The notes beneath the pieces are model-generated. The model worked only from the letters and a program-made list of their open reading frames with translations, was not told the origin of the DNA and ran no database searches. From Streptomyces massasporeus (GTDB taxonomy: Bacteria > Actinomycetota > Actinomycetes > Streptomycetales > Streptomycetaceae), in contig NZ_BMSE01000007.1 in the NCBI RefSeq assembly GCF_014648995.1, positions 62,001 to 126,000 on the forward strand: a DNA stretch of 64,000 nt, in the 5' to 3' direction. Both the position numbers and the translations under genes were made by a program. Shown in pieces: positions 33,142 through 41,175 of this stretch. The stretch's first letter is position 1; every line of letters starts with the position of its first letter.

Positions 33142-34185
33142 ATGGTCCGTACGGCGAGTGCGAGCGTGGCGGCCGGTCCGACACTGGCGGTCGTGGCGCG
33201 CGAGGCGGGGGTGTCGGTGCCGACCGCGTCGAAGGTCGTCAACGGCCGTGAGGACGTGGCACCCGAGACCCGCCGCCGCGTGACCGAGGCGCTCGACCGG
33301 CTCGGGTACGTGCGCAGACCCCGGTTCGACGCGGCGAAGGCACCCCGGCTGGTCGACCTGGTCGTGCATTCGCTGGAGAGCTCCTGGTCGGGGGCGGTGC
33401 TGCACGGTGTGGAGGAGGCGGCGCACGACGCGGGCCTGGAGGTCGTGGTGTCGGCGGCGCTGATCCGCTCCCGGGTCGGCCGCCCGGAACGCGGCTGGCT
33501 GGACAAGCTGGTCGCCCGGGGTTCCTCCGGGGTCCTGTTCAACCTGGCCGAGCTGAGCGACTCGCAGTACGCGTGGCTGGAGCAGCACCGCATCCCGTTC
33601 GTGATGATCGACCCGGTGCAGGAACCGCCGGAGGGCGTCGTCTCGGTGGGGGCGGCGAACTGGCAGGGCGGGCTGACGGCCACGGAGCACCTGCTGTCCC
33701 TGGGCCACGAGCGGGTCGCCGTCATCGCCGGTCCCCGGCGCACGATGTGCAGCAGCGCCCGGGTCGCCGGGTACCGCTCGGCGCTGGCGTCGGCCGGGGT
33801 CCGGCACCGCGCCGAGTACGTCCGGCACGCCGGATTCGACGAGAGCGTGGCCCACCGCCGCATGCTGGAGCTCCTCGATCTGCCCGAGCCGCCGACCGCC
33901 GTCTTCGTCTGCTCGGACCGGATGGCGCTGGGGGTCTACGAGACCCTGGCCGAAAGGGGGTTGAGGGTTCCGGACGACTTCAGTGTGGTGGGCTTCGACG
34001 ATCTGCCCGAGGCGCGCTGGGCCTCCCCCGCGCTGACCACCGTGCGCCAGCCGCTGTCCGAGATGGCCGCGACGGCCCTGCGGTCGCTGCTGCGCATGAT
34101 GGACGGCCATCACCCGGAGAGTACGCGGACGGAGCTGTCGACGCGGCTGGTGGAGCGGGCGAGCACGGCGCCGCCGCCCGCATAG
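33142..34185 (+). CDS. LacI-family transcriptional regulator (LacI-3)
   Basis: This 347-residue regulator belongs to a different subgroup from LacI-1 and LacI-2. The HTH is LAVVAREAGVSVPTASKVVNG (about 15-35), with recognition helix PTASKVV. The sensor domain includes VVSVGAANWQGGLTATEHLLSLGHERV and VVGFDDLPEARWASPALTT. I chose ATG 33142 because GGAGAGG ends 11 bases before it. The in-frame GTG at 33130 directly abuts that ribosome-binding site and is too close. It follows the GH43 gene and probably senses a sugar released by it, controlling the importer, GH43 and perhaps the dehydrogenase at 24684. Confidence 0.9.
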   Translation: MVRTASASVAAGPTLAVVAREAGVSVPTASKVVNGREDVAPETRRRVTEALDRLGYVRRPRFDAAKAPRLVDLVVHSLESSWSGAVLHGVEEAAHDAGLEVVVSAALIRSRVGRPERGWLDKLVARGSSGVLFNLAELSDSQYAWLEQHRIPFVMIDPVQEPPEGVVSVGAANWQGGLTATEHLLSLGHERVAVIAGPRRTMCSSARVAGYRSALASAGVRHRAEYVRHAGFDESVAHRRMLELLDLPEPPTAVFVCSDRMALGVYETLAERGLRVPDDFSVVGFDDLPEARWASPALTTVRQPLSEMAATALRSLLRMMDGHHPESTRTELSTRLVERASTAPPPA

Positions 34186-34491
34186 CGCCCAGGGGGTGCT
34201 CCCGGCCGACGCCACAGCGGTTGCCCCCTCCCTCGGTGCGTGGCCCTCTCCCCCGTCGAGTCGCCCTCTCCGTCAGTGCGTCGCCCTCCCCCCGTCGAGT
34301 CGCCCCCAGTGAACGGAAACCGGCGTGCGGGCGCCGGTCCGTGGTCGTGCGGGTGTCCGCCGCACACCCCTCGTGCGCGCCGCGCGCCCGCCATTGGGGG
34401 GAACTGGCCGGGACGGGCCGGCGTCGAACGATGCGGTGGAGAGGGGCCGGTGCCCGGGGGCGGGGCGGCGGCGAGCAGTGGGGGGACGACC
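34186..34491. repeat. Intergenic region with a 40-bp imperfect tandem repeat
   Basis: This 306-bp region between LacI-3 and the XRE gene contains two copies of a C-rich 40-bp unit starting at 34236 and 34276 (gtgcgtsgccctc...cgtcgagtcgccc). No coding sequence is supported. The right end carries the promoter of the XRE gene. Confidence 0.6.
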
Positions 34492-34917
34492 ATGACACGC
34501 TGGCGGCCGCTTCCGGACGTACTGCCGAGGGAGGCGCGGCACCTGGTCGAGCAGCTGCGGGCGCTGAAGGACCGTACGGGTCTGAGCCTCGCCGAGCTGG
34601 CCCGGCGGACCGCCTACAGCAAGTCGTCGTGGCAGCGGTATCTCAGCGGGGCGAAGCAGCCGCCGCGGGGAGCGGTGCAGGCGCTGTGCCGGATGGCGGG
34701 GGCGGAGCAGGCCCGGCTGCTGGCGCTGTGGGATCTGGCCGACCAGGCATGGCCGAACGGGGCGGCGGTGGCGGCCGGGCCGGCGGAGCCGATGACGGAC
34801 GAGCGGCCGCCCGGTGCCGAGTACCGGCGTTGGCGGGCGGCGGCCCTGGTGTCGTTCGGGGTCATCGTGGTGCTGCTGGCCGGGTTGCTGTGGGTGCTGC
34901 CGGTGGGGAGCGGGTGA
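34492..34917 (+). CDS. XRE-family HTH protein with C-terminal membrane anchor
   Basis: This 141-residue protein has an XRE/Cro-type HTH at about residues 24-75 (LKDRTGLSLAELARRTAYSKSSWQRYLSGAKQPP) and a single C-terminal transmembrane helix (ALVSFGVIVVLLAGLLWVLP). The fold thus places a DNA-binding domain on the inner face of the membrane, a pattern common in Streptomyces. Its targets are unknown. The start is ATG 34492, after a GGGGGAC-type site. It is convergent with the peptidoglycan-binding gene. Confidence 0.85.
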   Translation: MTRWRPLPDVLPREARHLVEQLRALKDRTGLSLAELARRTAYSKSSWQRYLSGAKQPPRGAVQALCRMAGAEQARLLALWDLADQAWPNGAAVAAGPAEPMTDERPPGAEYRRWRAAALVSFGVIVVLLAGLLWVLPVGSG

Positions 34918-34960
34918 CCGTGACGGCCCACGGCCCTCCGCTCCCCGGCGACGGTGTCGC

Positions 34961-35503
34961 TCAGCCGAGCGTGCGGTAGTGGGCGTACTTCCACGGCCCC
35001 ACGTTCTTCAGCTTCACCTGGTACTTGCCGCCCACGCGCTTGAAGTTGACGTTCCGCACGAGGCCCTTGTACTGGACGATGTTGCCCGGCAGGCTCTGCA
35101 GCCGGGTCTGGGCGAAGTCCCAGCTCTCGCTGTCGACGGTGCCGTCGGTCTCGGGGAGGTTGTGCCGGCTCTGCCACCACTGCGTCGCCGACTCGGTCTC
35201 CGGCCCGAACGATCCGTCGATCCGGCTCTTCCTGAAGGGCTGCCACTCGCCCTCGTCGTCCTCCCACTCGGCGCCGTCGGCCCACAGCACCGTCTCCCAC
35301 AGGGCGATGGCGTTGCCCCTGGCGTAGGCGTCGACGCCGAGGTTCTCCTCGTCCTCCCAGTCGTTGGTGACGGCGCCCTTGCCGTCGATGCCGAAGTAGG
35401 CGGGCGCGGCGCTCGCCGCCGGCGCCAGGGCGATGCCGGTCCCCCCGGCCCCCAGCATCACGGCCGTCGTCACCATCGCCACGGCCCGATTGCGCATGCT
35501 CAT
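34961..35503 (-). CDS. Secreted peptidoglycan-binding domain protein
   Basis: This 180-residue protein has a Sec signal peptide (NRAVAMVTTAVMLGAG, cleavage near ASAAPA). The mature part has a PG_binding_1-like region (FRKSRIDGSFGPETESATQWW), followed by a short domain ending NVGPWKYAHYRTLG. It probably associates with the cell wall. No catalytic residues of a hydrolase are apparent. AAAGGA precedes ATG 35503. Confidence 0.82.
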   Translation of the reverse strand: MSMRNRAVAMVTTAVMLGAGGTGIALAPAASAAPAYFGIDGKGAVTNDWEDEENLGVDAYARGNAIALWETVLWADGAEWEDDEGEWQPFRKSRIDGSFGPETESATQWWQSRHNLPETDGTVDSESWDFAQTRLQSLPGNIVQYKGLVRNVNFKRVGGKYQVKLKNVGPWKYAHYRTLG

Positions 35504-35640
35504 GCGGTTGTCCTTTCCGAACCGCCGTCCCCCGGCGGGTTTCCCCTGGGGCGGCTCGTCTCGTCTGGCCCGCACAGCGTCATGGGCGGACGGCACTCCC
35601 GGCGAGCCCTGCCCGCGGACCCGGACCGCCCAGGGTCGGT

Positions 35641-36399
35641 TCACGCGCGGGACGGCGGGCGTCCCACCCGGGGGCGGGTCGCCCGGGGCCCGCCCGGGTC
35701 GGGTGGCCGGCGGTGGTGGGCGCGGCGAGGGTGTCCGCGCGAGGCTCGGGCCGACGGAAGCCGGGCGGCCCAGGTGATGCCGCCCAGGAGGTGGGCGCGG
35801 AAGGCCGGATCCTCGTAGGCCTCGCGGGCGTGGCCGAGGGCCGTGCAGTAAACGCGGCCCCGGCCGTGGTCGCGGCACCAGACCAGGGGGTGGTCGGCGC
35901 CCATGCCACCGCCCTCGTAGGAGGACTCGTCGGCGGTGGCCAGGACACGGACGCTGCCGCGGGGGTTGGTGTGGAAGTCGTACCACTCGTCGGTGAACTC
36001 CCAGACGGCGGGCAGGCGTCGGGTCGCCGGATGGTCGTGGTCCTCGACGACGGCCTTGCCGGGCTGGTGGAGCGGGTGGCGGGCGAACCGCGCGCCCAGC
36101 AGTTCGCCGTAGTACGGCCAGTCGTACTCCGTGCAGGCCGCCGCGTGCACGCCCACGAAGCCGCCGCCCGCCTCCACGTACGCGGCGAGCCGCTCCCTCC
36201 CGGCCGGGGTGAGGATCTCGCCGCTGGTGGAGAGGAACACCACGGCCGCGTGGTCGTCCAGGGACTGTTCGAGGGCCGCCGGGTCCTCGGTGGCGTGGAC
36301 CTCGAAGTCCCCGAGCGTGCGCAGGGCGGCGATACCGGCCGGGATGGAGTCGCGCCGGTAGCCGATGGTGCGGGTGTGGACGAGCAGTCGAGGTGCCAT
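35641..36399 (-). CDS. ThuA-domain protein
   Basis: This 252-residue protein has a ThuA-like glutamine-amidotransferase-fold domain over residues 1-215: LLVHTRTIGYRRDSIPAG, VVFLSTSGEILTPAGRERLAAYVEAGGGFVGVHAA and GMGADHPLVWCRDHGRGRVYCTALGH. The last 35 residues are basic and low-complexity. ThuA-type proteins are tied to sugar metabolism (trehalose utilisation or keto-sugar chemistry), but the exact reaction is unknown. There is no signal peptide. The start is ATG 36399. Confidence 0.88.
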   Translation of the reverse strand: MAPRLLVHTRTIGYRRDSIPAGIAALRTLGDFEVHATEDPAALEQSLDDHAAVVFLSTSGEILTPAGRERLAAYVEAGGGFVGVHAAACTEYDWPYYGELLGARFARHPLHQPGKAVVEDHDHPATRRLPAVWEFTDEWYDFHTNPRGSVRVLATADESSYEGGGMGADHPLVWCRDHGRGRVYCTALGHAREAYEDPAFRAHLLGGITWAARLPSARASRGHPRRAHHRRPPDPGGPRATRPRVGRPPSRA

Positions 36400-36567
36400 G
36401 GCATACGAACCCAGGACACGGGAGGCCGTGGGGGATGCCGCTGCGGCGACCGAAAATTTCGCCCGTCGCGTCCGGACCGGGGGTGCGCTTCGGTGTCCGC
36501 TTCGGCGCCGGCTCAGGTGTCCGATTCGTTCAAGACCGGGCGTCGCGGGCCTGCCTACGGTGGCCCC

Positions 36568-36972
36568 ATGACTGCACGATTCGATGCCATCGGCCTGGTC
36601 GTCTCCGACATGGCCGCATCCGTCACGTTCTACCGCCGGCTCGGGTTCGCCTTCCCGGACGGTGCCGAGGACCAGCCGCACACCGAGGCCGGACTGCCCG
36701 GCGGGCTGCGGCTGATGTTCGACACCGAGGAGACGGTCCTCTCCTTCCTGCCCGAGTGGCAGCCGCCCGTGGGCGGGGGCCGGGCCTCGCTGGCCCTGCG
36801 CTGCGACGGGCCGGAGGAGGTGGACGCGCTGTACGGGGAACTGGTCGGCTCGGGGTACCACGGCGAGCTCAAGCCGTGGGACGCCTTCTGGGGGCAGCGG
36901 TACGCCGTCGTCCACGACCCGGACGGCAACGGAGTGGACCTGTACGCGCCGCTAGCCACCACCGCCGAGTAG
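36568..36972 (+). CDS. VOC-family protein (glyoxalase/bleomycin-resistance fold)
   Basis: This 134-residue single VOC module starts FDAIGLVVSDMAASVTFYRRLGF and ends QRYAVVHDPDGNGVDLYAPL. The family binds a metal and acts as isomerase, dioxygenase or ligand-sequestering protein. The specific role is unknown. Its last 21 bp overlap the end of the convergent AraC-type gene. Confidence 0.88.
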   Translation: MTARFDAIGLVVSDMAASVTFYRRLGFAFPDGAEDQPHTEAGLPGGLRLMFDTEETVLSFLPEWQPPVGGGRASLALRCDGPEEVDALYGELVGSGYHGELKPWDAFWGQRYAVVHDPDGNGVDLYAPLATTAE

Positions 36973-37650
36973 CTCCCCCAGCGGCAGCCCCGCCAACTCC
37001 CTCACGTCGCGGGCCAGATGGGCCTGGTCGGCATAACCGGCCCGGGTGGCCGTCTGCGCGAAGGGCACACCGGCCCGGGCCAGTTCGAGGGCGCGCCGTA
37101 GCCGGAGGATGCGGGCCAGGGTCTTGGGGCCGTAGCCGAAGGCGGACAGCGAGCGGCGGTGCAACTGGCGTGCTCCGAGACCGAGTTCATCGGCGGTGGC
37201 GGCGACGGGACGGCCGGCGTCCAGGGCGGTGACGACCTGCCGGAGCAGCGGATCCGGGGGTTCGACACCGGCGGCCTGCCGCAGCGCCAGCTCCTCCAGG
37301 CCGCTCGCCGGGTCGGGGGCCGCGTTCACCCGGTCGGCCAGGCGCCGCACCCGCGAGACCGGCCACAGGTCCGTGAGCTCGACGCGCCGGTCGCGCAGCT
37401 CGTGCGCCGGCACGCCCAGCAGCGCGGGTGCCGTGCCCGGGTAGAAGCGGACTCCGGCCCAGGGGCCGCTCCCCCCGCCCGGGAGGTACGCGCGGGTGTC
37501 GGGCCCGGCGACCATCAGCCGCCCGTCGTGCCAGAGCAGATCCATGCACCCGTCGGGCAGGACCCGCCCCACCCCGGGCCGGGACGGGGTGTTGGTCCAC
37601 ACGACCGCCCCGGGCAGCCGTGACGCCCGCTCCACGTACACGTGGGCCAC
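36952..37650 (-). CDS. AraC-family regulator with DUF6597-like N-terminal domain
   Basis: This 232-residue protein has an N-terminal sensor region (TRPGVGRVLPDGCMDLLWHDG-like block, AGVRFYPGTAPALLG) and a C-terminal double HTH of AraC type (ATADELGLGARQLHRRSLSAFGYGPKTLARILRLRRAL, then AQTATRAGYADQAHLARDVRELAG). The start is taken as GTG 37650, because the frame further upstream reads through repetitive DNA. Its target is unknown. The convergent VOC gene is a possible functional partner. Confidence 0.82.
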   Translation of the reverse strand: MAHVYVERASRLPGAVVWTNTPSRPGVGRVLPDGCMDLLWHDGRLMVAGPDTRAYLPGGGSGPWAGVRFYPGTAPALLGVPAHELRDRRVELTDLWPVSRVRRLADRVNAAPDPASGLEELALRQAAGVEPPDPLLRQVVTALDAGRPVAATADELGLGARQLHRRSLSAFGYGPKTLARILRLRRALELARAGVPFAQTATRAGYADQAHLARDVRELAGLPLGELLGGGG

Positions 37651-37936
37651 GCTACGCCGCGGGCGGGCGACAGGCACGGGGCCGGCCGGACAGCGCAGGC
37701 ACGAGGGCCCGCCCGGCGGCCGGCCCGACAGCAGGCACGAGGACCGCCCCGGCGACAGGCACCAGGCCGGCAACAGGCACTGGGCACCAGGCCGGCAACA
37801 GGCACTGGGCACCAGGCCGGCAACAGGCACTGGGCACCCAGGCACCAGGCACCAGGCACCAGGCACCCGACACCAGGCACCAAGCACCAAGCACTCGCGC
37901 CGACCCCACACCAGGCAAGGGCCCCCGTGCCCGCCC
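37651..37936. repeat. Minisatellite: 25-bp units followed by a 7-bp ladder
   Basis: Three exact 25-bp copies (caccaggccggcaacaggca plus ctggg) span 37760-37834, followed by about eight ggcacca-type heptamers to about 37895. The array lies between two AraC genes transcribed in the same direction. Frames through it give Pro/Thr/Gly-rich or Cys/Trp-rich nonsense. It has no spacers, so it is not CRISPR. Confidence 0.85.
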
Positions 37937-38908
37937 CTACGCCACCCGCCCCCGATACTCCACCGGGCTCACCCCGTACACCCGCTTGAACGCCGTCGAC
38001 AGGGCAAACGCGCTGCCGTAGCCCACCCTGCGCGCCACCGCGTCGAGGGTGTCGGTGGAGTCGCGCAGGCGGTCGGCGGCGAGGGCGAGGCGCCAGCCGG
38101 TGAGGTAGCTCATCGGGGGCTCGCCCACCAGGCCGGTGAAGCGGCGGGCCAGCGCCGCCCGGGACACTCCGGCCTTCGCGGCGAGCGTGGCGACGGTCCA
38201 GGGGTGGGCCGGGTCGTCCTGGAGCAGGCGCAGGACACCGCCGACGACGGGGTCGGCCAGGGCCCGGTACCAGGCCGGTGCCTCCGCCTCCGGGCGGGCG
38301 AACCAGGCCCTCAGCGCCGCGATGACCAGCAGGTCCAGCAGCCGGTCCAGGACGACCTCCTGCCCCGGCTGGTCGCGGGTGATCTCCTCGGTGAGGTAGG
38401 GCGTGAGCGGGCAGTCCCACACGTCGGACGTGAGGGTGAGCAGGGGCGGCAGGGCGTCCAGCAGCCGTCCGCCGACCTCGCCCTGCATCGGGTAGGTGCC
38501 GATCAGCATCACGGTGTCGCCGTCGAGCCGGTCGCCCCAGGTGCGCACCCCCAGGTCCATGGAGCCGTTGAGGGGCCGTCCGTCGGGGTAGCGGCACTCC
38601 TGGTGCGGCAGGATCACCGCCTGCGGTTCCGTGCCGGGGGCGTCGGCGCACGTGTACGGGTCCGGGCCGCGGGCGATGGCGAGGTCTCCTACCGTGAGCC
38701 GCGCCCTCTCGCCCCGGTCGGGCACGATCCAGGCCTCGCCGCGGACGACGAGCATCACGGTGAGCGGGGCCCGGTCCTCGATGCGGACCGCCCACGGCGG
38801 GTCGAAGCAGGCCCTGATCATGAACGCACCCCGGGCGCGGGGCCCCTCCAGCAGACCGGCAAGGGGGTCCCCCCGCGTGAGCGTGTTCGAGCGTGGGGGC
38901 GGGTCCAT
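37937..38908 (-). CDS. AraC-family regulator with cupin-like N-terminal domain
   Basis: This 323-residue protein has a cupin-type sensor (AraC_binding, about 30-190) and a C-terminal AraC HTH (HPWTVATLAAKAGVSRAALARRFTGLVGEPPMSYLTGWRL, then DAVARRVGYGSAFALSTAFKRVYGVSPVEYR). The start is ATG 38908. It is divergent from an NmrA-like reductase gene 81 bp away, and this pairing is common where the regulator controls the reductase. Confidence 0.9.
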   Translation of the reverse strand: MDPPPRSNTLTRGDPLAGLLEGPRARGAFMIRACFDPPWAVRIEDRAPLTVMLVVRGEAWIVPDRGERARLTVGDLAIARGPDPYTCADAPGTEPQAVILPHQECRYPDGRPLNGSMDLGVRTWGDRLDGDTVMLIGTYPMQGEVGGRLLDALPPLLTLTSDVWDCPLTPYLTEEITRDQPGQEVVLDRLLDLLVIAALRAWFARPEAEAPAWYRALADPVVGGVLRLLQDDPAHPWTVATLAAKAGVSRAALARRFTGLVGEPPMSYLTGWRLALAADRLRDSTDTLDAVARRVGYGSAFALSTAFKRVYGVSPVEYRGRVA

Positions 38909-38989
38909 GCGGCCAGCGTAGACGCGATCGTATGGGAATGAGCCGTTCAGCGATGGTTCCGTGCGGCGTACGGCAGTTGACTCGACGGC

Positions 38990-39862
38990 ATGACGAACAC
39001 GGCGGACAACACGACACAGAACGCGGCACGGAACACACAGGGCGGCATGACGGTGGTGGTGACGGGCGCCTCGGGGCGTACCGGGAGCCGGGTGGCGCGG
39101 GCCGCGGAGGCGGCCGGGCTCACGGTGCGGGCGGCGTCGCGGGCGACGGGCTTCGACTGGTGGGACCGCTCGACCTGGGCGGACACCCTGCGCGGCGCCG
39201 ACGCGGCGTATCTCGCCCACCCCTCGGACGTCGGCGCCCCGGGCGCCGCCGAAGCGGTCGGCGCGCTCGCGCGGGAGGCGGTCGGTCTCGGGGTGCGGCG
39301 GCTGGTGCTGCTGTCCGCGCGGGGCGAGGACCAGGCCCTGCCCACCGAGGAGGCACTGCACGCCTCGGGGTCGGACTGGACGGTCGTACGGGCCGCGTGG
39401 TTCGCGCAGAACTTCAGCGAGGGGCCGCTGGTGGCGGAGCTGCGGGAGCGCGGTGAGCTGGTCTTCCCGGCCGACGAGGTGCGGGAGCCGTTCCTCGACG
39501 TGCGGGACATCGCGGACGTGGTGGTGGCCGCGCTGACGTCCGGCGACCAGTACGTGGGGCGGACCCTCACGCTCTCCGGGGCGCGGCTGCTGACCTTCGG
39601 GGAGGCGGTCGCGGAGATCGCCGGGGCGACGGGGCGGCCGCTGGCGTACCGGGCCGTCTCGACGCGGGACTACGGAGAGGCGCTGGTCGGTTTCGGTGTG
39701 CCGCCGGAGGAGGTGGCGGGCATGACGGCGATCTTCGACACGCTCCTCGACGGCCGCAACGCGCACCTGTCGAACGGCGTGCGGGAGGTCCTGGGCCGTG
39801 CGCCCCGGGACTTCGGCGACTTCGTGCGCGAGGAGGCCGCGGCGGGGACCTGGAAGGCCTGA
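38990..39862 (+). CDS. NmrA-like NAD(P)-binding oxidoreductase
   Basis: This 290-residue atypical short-chain dehydrogenase has an N-terminal dinucleotide loop VVVTGASGRTGSRVARAAE (about 21-40). It continues LVLLSARGEDQA, WTVVRAAWFAQNFSEG and VREPFLDVRDIADVVVAAL, as in NmrA/azoreductase-type proteins. It probably reduces quinone-like substrates or senses redox state. Start 38990 gives a 19-residue polar tail; the in-frame ATG at 39047 would give a compact start. It is divergent from the AraC regulator at 38908. Confidence 0.87.
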   Translation: MTNTADNTTQNAARNTQGGMTVVVTGASGRTGSRVARAAEAAGLTVRAASRATGFDWWDRSTWADTLRGADAAYLAHPSDVGAPGAAEAVGALAREAVGLGVRRLVLLSARGEDQALPTEEALHASGSDWTVVRAAWFAQNFSEGPLVAELRERGELVFPADEVREPFLDVRDIADVVVAALTSGDQYVGRTLTLSGARLLTFGEAVAEIAGATGRPLAYRAVSTRDYGEALVGFGVPPEEVAGMTAIFDTLLDGRNAHLSNGVREVLGRAPRDFGDFVREEAAAGTWKA

Positions 39863-39883
39863 AAGGGGAGATCGCGGCGTCCG

Positions 39884-41065
39884 TCACTTCTCCTCGGGGG
39901 GCTGCCCTTCCCCGTTGACCTGCGTGCTCTTCACGTGGGTGTTCTTGACGTGGCTGTTCTTGACGTGGGTGCTCTTCACGTGGGTGCGCAGGCGGGCCGA
40001 CACGTCCTCCGGCGGCAGGAAGCGGGACCAGCGTTCCGGGAACTCGGAGGGCATGTCCGGGTCGCCTTCGCCCGTGGCCGTGGCGCGGGCCACGTACTCG
40101 GCGACCTGCGCCTGCCGCAGCCGCTCGTTGGCCTCGCGGGCCGCGGCCGTGGCGGCGGCCGGCCAGACCCGGTCGATGGCGGCGTTCACCGCGGCCCCGA
40201 CGAGCACGGCGAACGCGGACACACCGATCCACAGCAGCACCGCGACGGGCGCGGCGAGGGAGCCGTAGATCGTGGGGCCCTCGACCGTGCTGGTCAGGTA
40301 GATCCGCAGCAGGAAGCTGCCGAGCACCCACATGCCGAGGGCGACCAGCGCGCCGGGCACGTCCTCGATCCACGGGGAGCGGACCGGCACGGACACGTGG
40401 TACAGCGTCGTCAGGAAGGCGATCGACAGGAGGATCACCGTGGGCCAGTAGAGGACCTGGACGACCGTCGTCGACCACGGCACGATCCGCACCACGGCGT
40501 CCGGCCCCGCCACCATCAGCGGCAGCGCGACCGAGCCGATCAGCAGGGCCACGATGAACAGCAGGAAGGCCATCAGACGGGTCTTGACGATGCCCCGGAC
40601 GCCGTCCAGGCCGTACATCACGGTGATGGTGTCGATGAAGACGTTCACCGCGCGGGAGCCCGACCACAGGGCGAACAGGAAGCCGATGGAGATGACGTCG
40701 GGCCTGCCGCCCTTCATCACGTCGTGCAGGATCGGCTGGGCGATCTCGCGGACGCCCTGGTCGGACAGGACCGTGCGGGAGGCCTCCAGGAGGTTGGTCT
40801 GGAGGCTCTGGATGGTGTCGGCGCCGGTCCAGGCGTCGACGTAGCCGAGCAGTCCGATCATGCTCAGCAGCAGCGGCGGAACCGACAGCAGAGTGAAGAA
40901 CGCGGCCTCGGCCGCGAGGCCGAGGATGCGGTACTCGACGCAGGAGTTGACGGTGTCCTTGACCAACAGCCAGGCGGTCCTGCGTTTGGAGACGTTCCGG
41001 TAGAGGGCCCGCGCCCGGTGGAGGCGCCCGGAGGGCGTGTCGGGGGTTTCACTTGCTGGCTGCAC
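39884..41065 (-). CDS. YihY/BrkB-family inner-membrane protein with THVK repeat tail
   Basis: This 393-residue protein has an N-terminal amphipathic region, then six membrane segments of the YihY family (AAEAAFFTLLSVPPLLLSMIGLLGYV, ISIGFLFALWSGSRAVNVF, IVALLIGSVALPLMVAGP, TVILLSIAFLTTLYHVSVP and others). The C-terminal tail ends in tandem pentapeptides THVKS, THVKN, SHVKN, THVKS, TQVN. The family was once called ribonuclease BN in error; its real role is unknown, with envelope or transport functions suggested. The tail repeat is not a family feature. Confidence 0.9.
   Translation of the reverse strand: MQPASETPDTPSGRLHRARALYRNVSKRRTAWLLVKDTVNSCVEYRILGLAAEAAFFTLLSVPPLLLSMIGLLGYVDAWTGADTIQSLQTNLLEASRTVLSDQGVREIAQPILHDVMKGGRPDVISIGFLFALWSGSRAVNVFIDTITVMYGLDGVRGIVKTRLMAFLLFIVALLIGSVALPLMVAGPDAVVRIVPWSTTVVQVLYWPTVILLSIAFLTTLYHVSVPVRSPWIEDVPGALVALGMWVLGSFLLRIYLTSTVEGPTIYGSLAAPVAVLLWIGVSAFAVLVGAAVNAAIDRVWPAAATAAAREANERLRQAQVAEYVARATATGEGDPDMPSEFPERWSRFLPPEDVSARLRTHVKSTHVKNSHVKNTHVKSTQVNGEGQPPEEK
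39915..39989. repeat. Five 15-bp tandem repeats encoding the YihY tail
   Basis: Five consecutive 15-bp units (consensus ttgacgtgggtgctc on the plus strand) encode the THVKS-like pentapeptides. Units differ by one to three bases. Confidence 0.88.
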
Positions 41066-41175
41066 CCCCTAACGGTATCCGTCGTGCCCTGCCCCACTCA
41101 CCCACAGGCCGGGTCTTCGCGGACCGGTCCGGGTTCACCGGGTGCCAAGGTGCTACCCCGGGGTACGTTCGCACC

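Noticed and set aside
37760..37895. Possible CRISPR array or integrase site
   Set aside because: The repeats are head-to-tail without spacers and the heptamer ladder marks a minisatellite.
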